Assembly (NCBI GenBank): GCA_949127685.1
Contig: CASBPW010000104.1
Span: 1-6,226 of the forward strand
Length of the DNA stretch: 6,226 bases
Source: Candidatus Sivonenia alaskensis PMM_0068
Lineage (GTDB): Bacteria; Cyanobacteriota; Cyanobacteriia; Gloeobacterales; PMM-0068
Direction: 5' to 3'
Of this stretch, positions 1-5,493 are shown one piece after another. Each line of letters opens with the position of its first letter. The stretch's first letter is position 1. The position numbers were made by a program, and so were the translations under genes. The notes below the pieces were generated by a model. The model had not been told where the DNA came from, ran no database searches, and saw only the letters and a program-made list of their open reading frames with translations.

Positions 1-1
1 C

Positions 2-214
2 AGTTCGTCTTTGTTTTCGGGTTTTGCTGCTCACCCTGTCGCTATACACGTTCTGGAAGGCTTGGCAGGTGTATTAGAAAACCACCGCGATGAGGTATCA
101 CAGGCAAAACTCTTTCCACGAAACCCCTTGTGGGCCTTGCTGGAATCTGTCGGGATGCTTCGCCCAACACCATTTAATCTTACCTACTCTAGAAACATCA
201 GCTCAACAATTTGA
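2..214 (+). CDS. C-terminal part of an unrecognised protein (5' end outside window)
   Basis: The reading frame is open from the window edge to a TGA at 212-214, giving about 70 residues. The sequence has a protein-like composition, with an amphipathic or hydrophobic stretch around HPVAIHVLEGLAGVLE and later NPLWALLESVGMLRPTPFNL, and no long low-complexity run. The only internal ATG near the left edge (base 11) has no convincing ribosome binding site, so the start most likely lies upstream of the window. The gene would converge on the - strand TM2 gene, with 42 bases between the two stops and no U-tract terminator that I can see. I do not recognise the family. A spurious open frame remains possible. 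Confidence 0.42.
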   Translation, partial: SSSLFSGFAAHPVAIHVLEGLAGVLENHRDEVSQAKLFPRNPLWALLESVGMLRPTPFNLTYSRNISSTI

Positions 215-256
215 TTGGTTCATAATTCTATTACGCTTGCATGGCCACTTGGCTCT

Positions 257-484
257 TTAGCCTCGCCATGTGGCTGCATTGTAGGAAGACCAAATGTGGT
301 TCACTCCAGCCAGCCAGCCTAGCAACCCGAACGAAAGGAACGTCATGGTCCAAAGGACGACTGTCACGATGAGGAAGAAAAAGGCAGACCCCAAACGCCC
401 TTGGGTCAACTGCCCTAAACCCGGAATGAAGAAGCTAGCTATAGCAGCAATGACATTGCCTGAACTACCTTGGCGCTTGAGCAT
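257..484 (-). CDS. Small TM2-type membrane protein, 75 aa
   Basis: This is a small predicted inner-membrane protein. Two hydrophobic segments (residues about 10-24 and 32-59) flank a short turn containing PGLGQL and QGR. This is the layout of TM2-domain proteins, which typically carry a G-hG-p-hY/Q-G-like turn and a polar C-terminal tail, here VNHIWSSYNA. The start is well supported: the ATG is preceded by AGGAGG with a 5-base spacer, the best ribosome binding site in this gene run. It lies 142 bases downstream of a second TM2 gene on the same strand, so the two may be co-transcribed or paralogous. The TAA stop falls within a weak GGCT/AGCC hairpin. The molecular role of stand-alone TM2 proteins is not established, so none is assigned. 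Confidence 0.82.
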   Translation of the reverse strand: MLKRQGSSGNVIAAIASFFIPGLGQLTQGRLGSAFFFLIVTVVLWTMTFLSFGLLGWLAGVNHIWSSYNAATWRG

Positions 485-554
485 ACGTGCCTCCTGGTTA
501 CTCCTCTACTCTAACTAAAACCACTCTCGATTGCAGGAGATAAGCCTTCTGTTC

Positions 555-575
555 GGGTTTGGTAATGCCAAACCC
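555..575. repeat. 8-bp inverted repeat between the two TM2 genes
   Basis: Bases 555-562 (GGGTTTGG) pair perfectly with 568-575 (CCAAACCC) around a 5-base TAATG loop. The hairpin lies 51 bases past the stop of the TM2-TPR gene and about 70 bases before the start of the small TM2 gene, read on the - strand. Neither side has a run of T, so it is not a standard intrinsic terminator. It could be an RNA stability or processing hairpin, or simply chance. Confidence 0.4.
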
Positions 576-626
576 CTTGGCATGAAAAATGCTCCACTCG
601 CCCCTCTCCATGCTTTAAAACCTACG

Positions 627-1262
627 TCACGAAGCGCCTGGAGCCCGTTCAGCTTCAATCAGGCGATGGACCATTTGTTGGGCATGATTGCGGACTTCTG
701 GGTCTTTGGCATGGTGCTCTACTTGGGACAACTCGGCAATGGCTTGTTCTGTCTTAGAGAGAGCCCAAAGCGTTGTGGCATGCCACATGCGAATCGCATC
801 ATCATCTGGCTTACTAAGCAAGGCCATAGCAAATTTAGATTCTGCGAGTTCATACTGCTTAGCTTCATAGGCATGGCGGCCTTCTTCAAAGAGTCGGTCC
901 GCTACTACGTGCGGTGGTGTTCTCTGGCCCAGGAGTTGATCCAGATTGGGCAACTGAGAGATGTTGACCGTCGAGGTGGAAGTGGAACCGGGCATCGCAT
1001 TGTGCACATGGATCACATTGGTAATTTGCGGCGGCATTACGGCGAGAGGAGGCAAGGCATTGTAGTTGAACCGACGGTTAAAACTTTCGTCGCTGGTGAT
1101 TAGGAGACCAATGCTTTCAAAAAAGGCAACAATTCCTGGAATAAAGGTCCAGCAGAAGACTAAATACAAGACTCCCCAGCCAATTTCCCCCAAATAAAAC
1201 TTGTGGAGTCCGAAACCTCCGAGGAAGAAAGCAAGAAACGCAGCAATGATTCTATTTTTCAT
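627..1262 (-). CDS. TM2-domain membrane protein with C-terminal TPR-like helices
   Basis: This is a predicted membrane-anchored protein of 211 residues. Residues 1-60 form a classic TM2 domain: helix IIAAFLAFFLGGFGLHKFYLG, a short turn, then the helix around VLYLVFCWTFIPGIVAFFE, ending in TSDESFNRRFN. The GGFGLHKFYLG motif is diagnostic of the family. A Pro/Ser/Thr-rich linker follows (about 68-115). Residues about 123-190 then show TPR-like helical pairs (LFEEGRHAYEAKQYELAESKFAMAL and a weaker second unit), which suggests a cytoplasmic protein-binding tail. I chose the ATG at 1262 because the TM2 helix normally starts within a few residues of the N terminus. A TTG at 1331 would add 23 basic residues and has a better AAGGAG site with a 10-base spacer, so that longer form cannot be excluded. 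The gene follows the UvrC-like gene by 96 bases (27 with the TTG start). The function is unknown. Confidence 0.85.
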   Translation of the reverse strand: MKNRIIAAFLAFFLGGFGLHKFYLGEIGWGVLYLVFCWTFIPGIVAFFESIGLLITSDESFNRRFNYNALPPLAVMPPQITNVIHVHNAMPGSTSTSTVNISQLPNLDQLLGQRTPPHVVADRLFEEGRHAYEAKQYELAESKFAMALLSKPDDDAIRMWHATTLWALSKTEQAIAELSQVEHHAKDPEVRNHAQQMVHRLIEAERAPGAS

Positions 1263-1358
1263 GACGGTCTGCACCCTGGACCACCTTTGGATATCTCTTA
1301 GTCTAACCAACTTGGACGAAGGCTGTCGCAATACTCCACACTCCTTATTAAGTCTTCA

Positions 1359-2462
1359 TCAGACACAGGGAGCCGGCGGGGTAAGGGTCTTGCGAATTAG
1401 TTCCAGTAAGCCTGTGAGGTCTTGGTCTTCTCGATTGAGCCAGAACAAGTCACCATCTGCCCGGTGACGATAGATCCAACCACTCAGCATTTGCACTTCA
1501 TCTAAACGGTCTTGGGGTAACGTAAAACAAGGTTGCTCATTGGGTTGTGCATAGTTTTTTCTGTAGAAGCTTTTTAGGTGCTTGGAAATCGTCTGTATCG
1601 ACTCTGTGGGGCTGAATTCATGGGTTGTCAGCAGAGTTCCAGACCGCACCCAGAAAACCTGAGCTGTTCCCCTGTGCGTCCCAGCATAGACCATGGCTAA
1701 GTCTAAAACTATCCGTTCTCGGACCAAATTCTGACGCTGGAGAAAGCTCTCCAAGGCAAGCCAACGATCGCGCCACTGGGCCGCCCGTTCAAAAGCTTCT
1801 TGCGCGGCACAGGACTGCATTTGGGTGCGGAATTGCTGCAAAATGCTTTCAGCTGCGCTGGTTTCTCCCCGAAGCATGGCTCGTAATTGTTCTATGGGCA
1901 CTCGGTAGGCTTCTTCTTTCACCCAGCCACGACAGGGGGCTAGACATTTTCCTAATTGGTCTAGGAGACAGCCCTGGTGAATAACCGATAGATCTTTACA
2001 GGCTCGTAGTCCCAACGCTTCATTTAGGAGATTAGCCATCCAACCGACCAATCCGGCCTTGGCATAGGGACCGTAGTATTCGGCACCATCATCCCCTAGG
2101 CTGCGGGTCAAATGCAGGCGCGGAAAGGGTTCTTGAACGGTGAGACGCAAAAAAGGATAGTGCTGATAGCGACGTTGCGCTCGATTAAACGGTGGCAAAT
2201 GCTTCTTAATGAGCCGATTTTCCAAAATTAACGCCGCTAATTCAGAGCCGGTCGCAGCTATCTCAACTGTCGAGGCTTCAAATTTCAGGCGTTGGGTCGG
2301 TCGAGAATGCCCCCCTTCCCTACGGAAATAGGAGCGGACGCGGGTTTTAAGCTTTATGGACTTCCCGACATAGAGAATTTCTTCTCGACAGTTGCGGAAC
2401 AGATAAACCCCTGGAGCATCCGGTAGTTCCCCCAATTGGTCGATGGAGACGCGCACAGACAC
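1359..2462 (-). CDS. UvrC-like GIY-YIG nuclease lacking the RNase H-like half
   Basis: The 367 residues follow the N-terminal half of excinuclease UvrC in order. First is a GIY-YIG nuclease domain (GVY at 18-20, YVG at 31-33, a conserved Arg near 43, and the ENRLIKKHLPPFN helix with the metal-binding Glu at 81). Next are four cysteines at 155, 165, 173 and 177 (GKCLAPC), corresponding to the UvrC iron-sulfur cluster ligands, then a UVR-like helix at about 219-240 (FERAAQWRDR). The UvrC interdomain region follows (QVFWVRSGTLLTTHEF onward). The protein stops where canonical UvrC (about 600 residues) continues into the RNase H-like 5' nuclease and the HhH domains. It is therefore predicted to make only the 3' incision, like E. 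coli Cho, rather than to be the main UvrC. The start is GTG, directly preceded by an in-frame TGA, with only a weak AAGAG upstream. The gene lies 41 bases after the psaI-like gene on the same strand. Confidence 0.88.
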   Translation of the reverse strand: MSVRVSIDQLGELPDAPGVYLFRNCREEILYVGKSIKLKTRVRSYFRREGGHSRPTQRLKFEASTVEIAATGSELAALILENRLIKKHLPPFNRAQRRYQHYPFLRLTVQEPFPRLHLTRSLGDDGAEYYGPYAKAGLVGWMANLLNEALGLRACKDLSVIHQGCLLDQLGKCLAPCRGWVKEEAYRVPIEQLRAMLRGETSAAESILQQFRTQMQSCAAQEAFERAAQWRDRWLALESFLQRQNLVRERIVLDLAMVYAGTHRGTAQVFWVRSGTLLTTHEFSPTESIQTISKHLKSFYRKNYAQPNEQPCFTLPQDRLDEVQMLSGWIYRHRADGDLFWLNREDQDLTGLLELIRKTLTPPAPCV

Positions 2463-2503
2463 TCATCCGCTCTTCATGAATGGAACAGGGCTTAGCAGAC
2501 AGC

Positions 2504-2611
2504 CTATTCAGGCTCGCCTTCGATAAGTATAAACAGGGCAATAAACCCAATTACAGGGAATACCAAACCGACAGCATAGACCAGCCAAGGGTATACATTA
2601 GCACCGGGCAT
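2504..2611 (-). CDS. psaI: PsaI-like photosystem I subunit VIII, 35 aa
   Basis: A 36-codon ORF on the - strand encodes a single-span membrane peptide beginning MPGANVYPWLVY. The hydrophobic core VGLVFPVIGFIALFILIE followed by an acidic GE tail matches the PsaI pattern: a PW near the N terminus, the VGLVFP element with a helix-internal Pro, LF, then IE-GE at the end. PsaI is a one-helix subunit at the trimerisation face of photosystem I next to PsaL. The start ATG has GAGGA about 11 bases upstream. The ORF fills a gap with no other gene and sits behind a candidate promoter. It lies 41 bases upstream of the uvrC-like gene, not next to psaL as in many cyanobacteria. It could instead be a PsaI substitute such as the Psa27 subunit of Acaryochloris. 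I infer the family from pattern only, without an alignment. Confidence 0.68.
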   Translation of the reverse strand: MPGANVYPWLVYAVGLVFPVIGFIALFILIEGEPE

Positions 2612-2640
2612 AATAGCAGTCTTCCTCTAAATGACTTGCT

Positions 2641-2669
2641 AGGGTAGTGTACTGGTGGGGTCTAAGCAA
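2641..2669 (-). promoter_or_regulatory. Candidate sigma-70-type promoter for the psaI-like gene
   Basis: Read on the - strand, TTGCTT (2669-2664) and TACCCT (2646-2641) are separated by exactly 17 bases. This leaves a leader of roughly 25 bases before the psaI-like ATG at 2611. The -35 keeps TTG and the -10 keeps TA and the last T, so the match is moderate. The 95-base region is divergent and should also hold the sixA promoter, for which I see only TATACA at 2680-2685 as a possible -10 without a good -35. Confidence 0.35.
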
Positions 2670-2706
2670 AAAGCGACCTATACACACTTCTTAACAAGAC
2701 AGGAAT

Positions 2707-3201
2707 ATGGACCTCTATTTCATCCGCCACGGAATCGCTGTGAAACGAGGCGCCACAGGACTCGATGATGAGCAACGTCCGCTCACCCCGGAAGGTCGTC
2801 GCAAAACCACCTTAATTGCTCAGAATTTAGAGCATAGTGGTATTCGATTTGAACATCTTTTGGTCAGTCCACTCGTGCGTGCTCAGCAAACCGCTGTTAT
2901 TTTAGAAAAATGTGGATTAGCCAAGACATTCGAGACCTATCCCCCTCTTGCCCCAGGAGGTTCTCTGGAGCAATTTAGGCAAGAATGGCTTTCGCGTCCT
3001 GAACTCAAAAATGTTGCGTTAGTGGGCCATGAACCAGATTTAAGTGGATGGGCAGAAATGGTACTCTTGGGAGAAGTTCATGGAGTCTTGCAGCTCAAAA
3101 AGGCAGGACTGATCAAAATCTCTTTGGAAGAGCCAGAACGAGACAAAGGAAAGTTAGTATTGGTTCTCTCCCCCAAAGTTTTGCTGGAAACTCAAGGTTA
3201 G
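2707..3201 (+). CDS. sixA: SixA-type phosphohistidine phosphatase
   Basis: This 164-residue histidine-phosphatase-fold protein is close to the length of E. coli SixA (161). The N terminus MDLYFIRHG carries the RHG motif with catalytic His8. SPLVRAQQTA supplies the conserved Arg58, and VALVGHEPDLS supplies the second catalytic His108. SixA proteins remove phosphate from phosphohistidine (in E. coli, on the phosphotransferase NPr and on HPt domains) in the cytoplasm. The cyanobacterial substrate is not known to me. The start is fixed by the conserved motif at residues 1-9. AGGA lies only 2 bases before the ATG, an unusually short spacing that suggests weak initiation. A zinc-ribbon membrane protein gene follows 7 bases after the stop, so the two are probably one transcript. 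Confidence 0.92.
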   Translation: MDLYFIRHGIAVKRGATGLDDEQRPLTPEGRRKTTLIAQNLEHSGIRFEHLLVSPLVRAQQTAVILEKCGLAKTFETYPPLAPGGSLEQFRQEWLSRPELKNVALVGHEPDLSGWAEMVLLGEVHGVLQLKKAGLIKISLEEPERDKGKLVLVLSPKVLLETQG

Positions 3202-3208
3202 ACTAGCC

Positions 3209-3619
3209 GTGAAACCGGAACCCATTGATCTTCAGGAACAATACCCCTGTCCCCGCTGCAAACGGGGTAATCTGCACGCCATTATTCTTACGGAGGCTTT
3301 TGGCTGTGACCGTTGTCAGCAGATTTTTGGATTAAGTGAGGATAATCAAACCATTGAGCAGCTTTCAACCAGTTATCCCTACACCAAAACGTGGCAATGG
3401 GTGGCCGAAGGATGGCGTAGTAAAGACCACGGTTTGAGCGGGAATTATCTCCCTTTGGTCTTGGGGGCGCTAGCCATTCCTTTATTCATGACCTTCTGGT
3501 TGCCTCGGTATTTTCAATTACCTCCTGGACCCGGAGTCATATTGTGGATTACCCTCACATTTTTATTAATGACCCTGCCCTCCCTCATGTTGTGGCTGGT
3601 TTTGCGAGATAGTCGTTAA
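3209..3619 (+). CDS. Zinc-ribbon protein with two C-terminal membrane helices
   Basis: The 136-residue protein begins with a four-cysteine zinc ribbon (CPRC at 14-17, CDRC at 33-36), followed by a polar region with several Trp and Tyr residues (about 56-70). Two hydrophobic segments (about 81-98 and 110-132) end in a short basic tail, LRDSR. The ribbon would be cytoplasmic and the two helices would form a hairpin in the membrane. The start is GTG, 7 bases past the sixA stop, with AAGG inside the end of sixA serving as ribosome binding site, so translation is probably coupled to sixA. I do not recognise a characterised family. The position suggests a function linked to SixA or merely co-transcription. 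Confidence in the gene is high, in any role low. Confidence 0.85.
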   Translation: MKPEPIDLQEQYPCPRCKRGNLHAIILTEAFGCDRCQQIFGLSEDNQTIEQLSTSYPYTKTWQWVAEGWRSKDHGLSGNYLPLVLGALAIPLFMTFWLPRYFQLPPGPGVILWITLTFLLMTLPSLMLWLVLRDSR

Positions 3620-3627
3620 ATGCAACC

Positions 3628-3656
3628 TTGGACACATCCCTTTCCTAAGCTATTGT
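3628..3656 (+). promoter_or_regulatory. Candidate ahcY promoter
   Basis: TTGGAC (3628-3633) and TATTGT (3651-3656) are separated by exactly 17 bases in the 118-base gap before ahcY. The predicted start of transcription falls near 3663, at the left edge of a perfect inverted repeat. This would give ahcY its own promoter rather than dependence on sixA. The hexamers match the sigma-70 consensus only moderately. Confidence 0.42.
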
Positions 3657-3663
3657 GGTAAAA

Positions 3664-3679
3664 GTTAAGATCTCTTAAC
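3664..3679. promoter_or_regulatory. 16-base palindrome at the predicted ahcY start of transcription, possible operator
   Basis: GTTAAGA (3664-3670) and TCTTAAC (3673-3679) are perfect inverted arms around a 2-base TC centre. The dyad is too tight for a good RNA hairpin but has the form of a site for a dimeric DNA-binding protein. It sits immediately downstream of the candidate -10, a usual position for a repressor operator. No regulator gene is adjacent, so the cognate protein is unknown. Confidence 0.4.
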
Positions 3680-3680
3680 G

Positions 3681-3728
3681 ATGCCACGTTTTTGGTTGAT
3701 CGTTCTGGTCTTAGCTCTGTCATTCTGA
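3681..3728 (+). CDS. Possible 15-codon upstream ORF in the ahcY leader
   Basis: An ATG right after the palindrome opens a hydrophobic 15-residue peptide, MPRFWLIVLVLALSF. Its TGA (3726-3728) overlaps the GAGGA ribosome binding site of ahcY (3727-3731) and lies 9 bases before the ahcY ATG. Ribosomes ending here could therefore affect ahcY initiation. No Shine-Dalgarno site precedes this ATG, and an ORF this short arises easily by chance. It is a candidate regulatory uORF only. Confidence 0.22.
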   Translation: MPRFWLIVLVLALSF

Positions 3729-3737
3729 GGATTATTC

Positions 3738-5015
3738 ATGGTCACTACTACTGCCCAGATAAATTACGAAGTCAAAGATCTGGAGCTTGCTACCCAAGGC
3801 ACCCAGAGAATCGAATGGGCAGCTAGAGAAATGCCTGTCCTTCGTCAAATTCGACAACGGTTTTCCAAAGAACGTCCCCTGGCCGGCATCCGGATCGCTG
3901 CTTGCTGCCATATCACGACAGAAACAGCCAATCTTGCTATCACCCTGAAAGCGGGTGGAGCTGATTCCTTATTGATCGCTTCCAATCCCCTTTCTACCCA
4001 AGACGATGTGGCCGCCGCTTTGGTCAGAGACCACGGCATTCCTGTTTTCGCCCTCAGGGGAGAAGATACTGCAACCTATCTCAAGCACGTAAATATCGCG
4101 CTGGACCACCGCCCGCAAGTCATTGTTGATGATGGGTCTGATGTGGTAGCCACCTTGATTAAACAACGTTCTGGGCAAATCTCAGAATTGATTGGAACCA
4201 CGGAAGAAACCACCACCGGAATTGTTCGCCTCAAGGCGATGCTGGCGGCTGGGGTACTCACCTTCCCTGCGGTTGCGGTAAATGATGCGGAAACCAAGCA
4301 CTTTTTCGATAACCGTTATGGAACAGGCCAGTCCACCCTCGATGGTATTATCCGGGCCACCAATATCTTGCTGGCGGGTAAGAATATCGTTGTAGCCGGT
4401 TATGGCTGGTGCGGGAAAGGCACGGCCCAACGCGCCAGAGGCATGGGCGCTAACGTCATTGTCACGGAAATTAATCCTGTTGCTGCGATTGAGGCGGTCA
4501 TGGATGGCTTCCGGGTGATGCCGATGACAGAAGCTGCCAAGATTGGAGATATTTTTATCACGGTTACCGGCAACAAGCATGTCATCCGTCGCGAGCATTT
4601 CGTGACCATGAAAGATGGCGCAATTGTGTGCAACTCTGGTCACTTTGACATTGAGATTGACCTCGTTGCCCTGAGCGAACTTTCCAGCGAGAAGCGCAGT
4701 GTGCGTCCTTTTACCCAAGAATATGTGCTGGAAGGCAAGTCTATCATCGTGCTGGGAGAGGGGCGTTTGATTAATCTGGCGGCTGCAGAGGGTCACCCTG
4801 CTTCGGTAATGGATATGAGCTTTGCCAACCAAGCCTTAGCGGTTGAATACCTCGTTAAGAATAAGGGCAAGCTGACCCCGGCTATTTACAACATCCCCGT
4901 CGAGATTGACCGGGAAATTGCTCGTCTCAAACTCGAAGCCATGGCCATCTACATTGACGAGCTGACTCCCGAGCAGATCCACTACATGGGCTCCTGGGAC
5001 GAAGGGACTGAGTAG
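3738..5015 (+). CDS. ahcY: Adenosylhomocysteinase (S-adenosyl-L-homocysteine hydrolase)
   Basis: This cytoplasmic NAD-dependent enzyme splits S-adenosylhomocysteine into adenosine and homocysteine, which relieves inhibition of methyltransferases and feeds methionine synthesis. The 425 residues are full length and lack the insertion of about 40 residues found in many proteobacterial and plant enzymes. Visible motifs are CCHITTETANL (about 56-66), VDDGSDV (130-136), TEETTTG (155-161), VNDAETKHFFDN with the catalytic Lys187 and Asp191, the NAD-binding GYGWCGKG loop (221-228), CNSGHFD (298-304), and a C-terminal IHYMGSWDEG. The start ATG has GAGGA with a 6-base spacer. The gene has a candidate promoter of its own and a strong intrinsic terminator 36 bases past the stop, so it is probably monocistronic. 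Confidence 0.98.
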   Translation: MVTTTAQINYEVKDLELATQGTQRIEWAAREMPVLRQIRQRFSKERPLAGIRIAACCHITTETANLAITLKAGGADSLLIASNPLSTQDDVAAALVRDHGIPVFALRGEDTATYLKHVNIALDHRPQVIVDDGSDVVATLIKQRSGQISELIGTTEETTTGIVRLKAMLAAGVLTFPAVAVNDAETKHFFDNRYGTGQSTLDGIIRATNILLAGKNIVVAGYGWCGKGTAQRARGMGANVIVTEINPVAAIEAVMDGFRVMPMTEAAKIGDIFITVTGNKHVIRREHFVTMKDGAIVCNSGHFDIEIDLVALSELSSEKRSVRPFTQEYVLEGKSIIVLGEGRLINLAAAEGHPASVMDMSFANQALAVEYLVKNKGKLTPAIYNIPVEIDREIARLKLEAMAIYIDELTPEQIHYMGSWDEGTE

Positions 5016-5050
5016 ATTTTAGATTTTTCTTCTCGTTGAAAACTCTTGTG

Positions 5051-5073
5051 AACGGCCTCCGGGCCGTTTTTTT
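5051..5073 (+). terminator. Intrinsic terminator after ahcY
   Basis: The stem AACGGCC (5051-5057) pairs with GGCCGTT (5062-5068) around a TCCG loop and runs into seven T (5067-5073). This is a textbook rho-independent terminator for the + strand, 36 bases past the ahcY stop. On the - strand no T run follows the stem. Confidence 0.93.
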
Positions 5074-5082
5074 ATGGGTTTT

Positions 5083-5313
5083 CTAGAGATTCTTGCACCC
5101 ACAATTTACCCAAATTTCGTCCTTACAGGGTTCACGCTTCAAGAGGTCTCGGAATTGCCGCCAGTTTGGCAAAAAATTATCCATGTGAACCTTGAATTGT
5201 CCTCCTTGGTGACGTTCTAACAGATGGACCAATTCATGAATTAGGACGTACTCAAGGCATTCGATAGGTTTCTTGGCGAGTTCCAGGTTCAACCAGATAC
5301 GACGTTGGCAAGA
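5083..5313 (-). pseudogene. C-terminal remnant of a YgjP-type M48 zinc metallopeptidase
   Basis: The - strand frame from about 5310 to the stop at 5083 reads QRRIWLNLELAKKP, then ECLEYVLIHELVHLLERH (containing the HELVH zinc-binding motif, with a further His after LLER), then NFLPNWRQFRDLLKREP. This is the characteristic C-terminal third of YgjP/DUF45 metal-dependent hydrolases, usually about 230 residues long. The upstream two thirds, including the expected WGSC element, are missing. Only a TTG at 5292 could start the remaining 69 residues, and the conserved frame continues upstream of it, so this is a truncated gene and not a small protein. The break lies near 5298-5313, where an HsdM-like fragment begins in another frame. 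A product is unlikely to fold as an active peptidase. Confidence 0.8.
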
Positions 5314-5423
5314 ATCCGCGAAACCTCCGCCGGGGTGTAAAACTGGCCCTTTCCTAGGACAACCTCTGACAATTTATCAGAGCAGACTACTAACCTATCT
5401 TTTCCGATTACCTCTACAAGCAT
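5289..5423 (-). pseudogene. Fragment of an HsdM-type (type I restriction-modification) N6-adenine methylase
   Basis: A 44-codon - strand frame contains GKGQFYTPAEVSRILANV (bases about 5298-5354). This closely fits the conserved segment just before the SAM-binding motif of HsdM subunits, typically S-KGQFYTPAEVSR-hA-hhG. The residues before it (GKDRLV..SDKLSEVV) resemble the upstream HsdM helix, but the intervening 40 or so residues expected in HsdM are absent, so there may be more than one deletion. No catalytic NPPF/NPPY motif is present. The frame overlaps the metallopeptidase remnant and ends in TGA at 5289-5291. The identification rests on one short conserved motif. Confidence 0.58.
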
Positions 5424-5493
5424 CCTGGTTTTGTTTCTGCTGGATGAAAAGATGACAATCCAACAATTTTGTGGCTAAGGCAGGAGATTGGAA

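Noticed and set aside
531..1103. 190-codon open frame on the + strand
   Set aside because: It is fully antisense to the TM2-TPR gene, whose protein has recognisable domains. The + frame gives a Cys/Arg-rich sequence with no family resemblance.
1764..1771. HIP1-like octamer ACGATCGC
   Set aside because: It differs from the HIP1 palindrome GCGATCGC at one base, and no perfect copy occurs in the window, so it carries no weight for classification.
1625..1984. 119-codon open frame on the + strand
   Set aside because: It is antisense to the UvrC-like gene across its cysteine and UVR regions, and it has no recognisable motif.
2347..2550. 67-codon - strand frame spanning the gap between the psaI-like and uvrC-like genes
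   Set aside because: It overlaps both genes in another frame and shows no domain. The two overlapped genes have clear family signatures.
4182..4832. 216-codon open frame on the - strand
   Set aside because: It is antisense to the conserved centre of ahcY, including the NAD-binding loop, and its translation is His/Arg/Asn-rich with no motifs.
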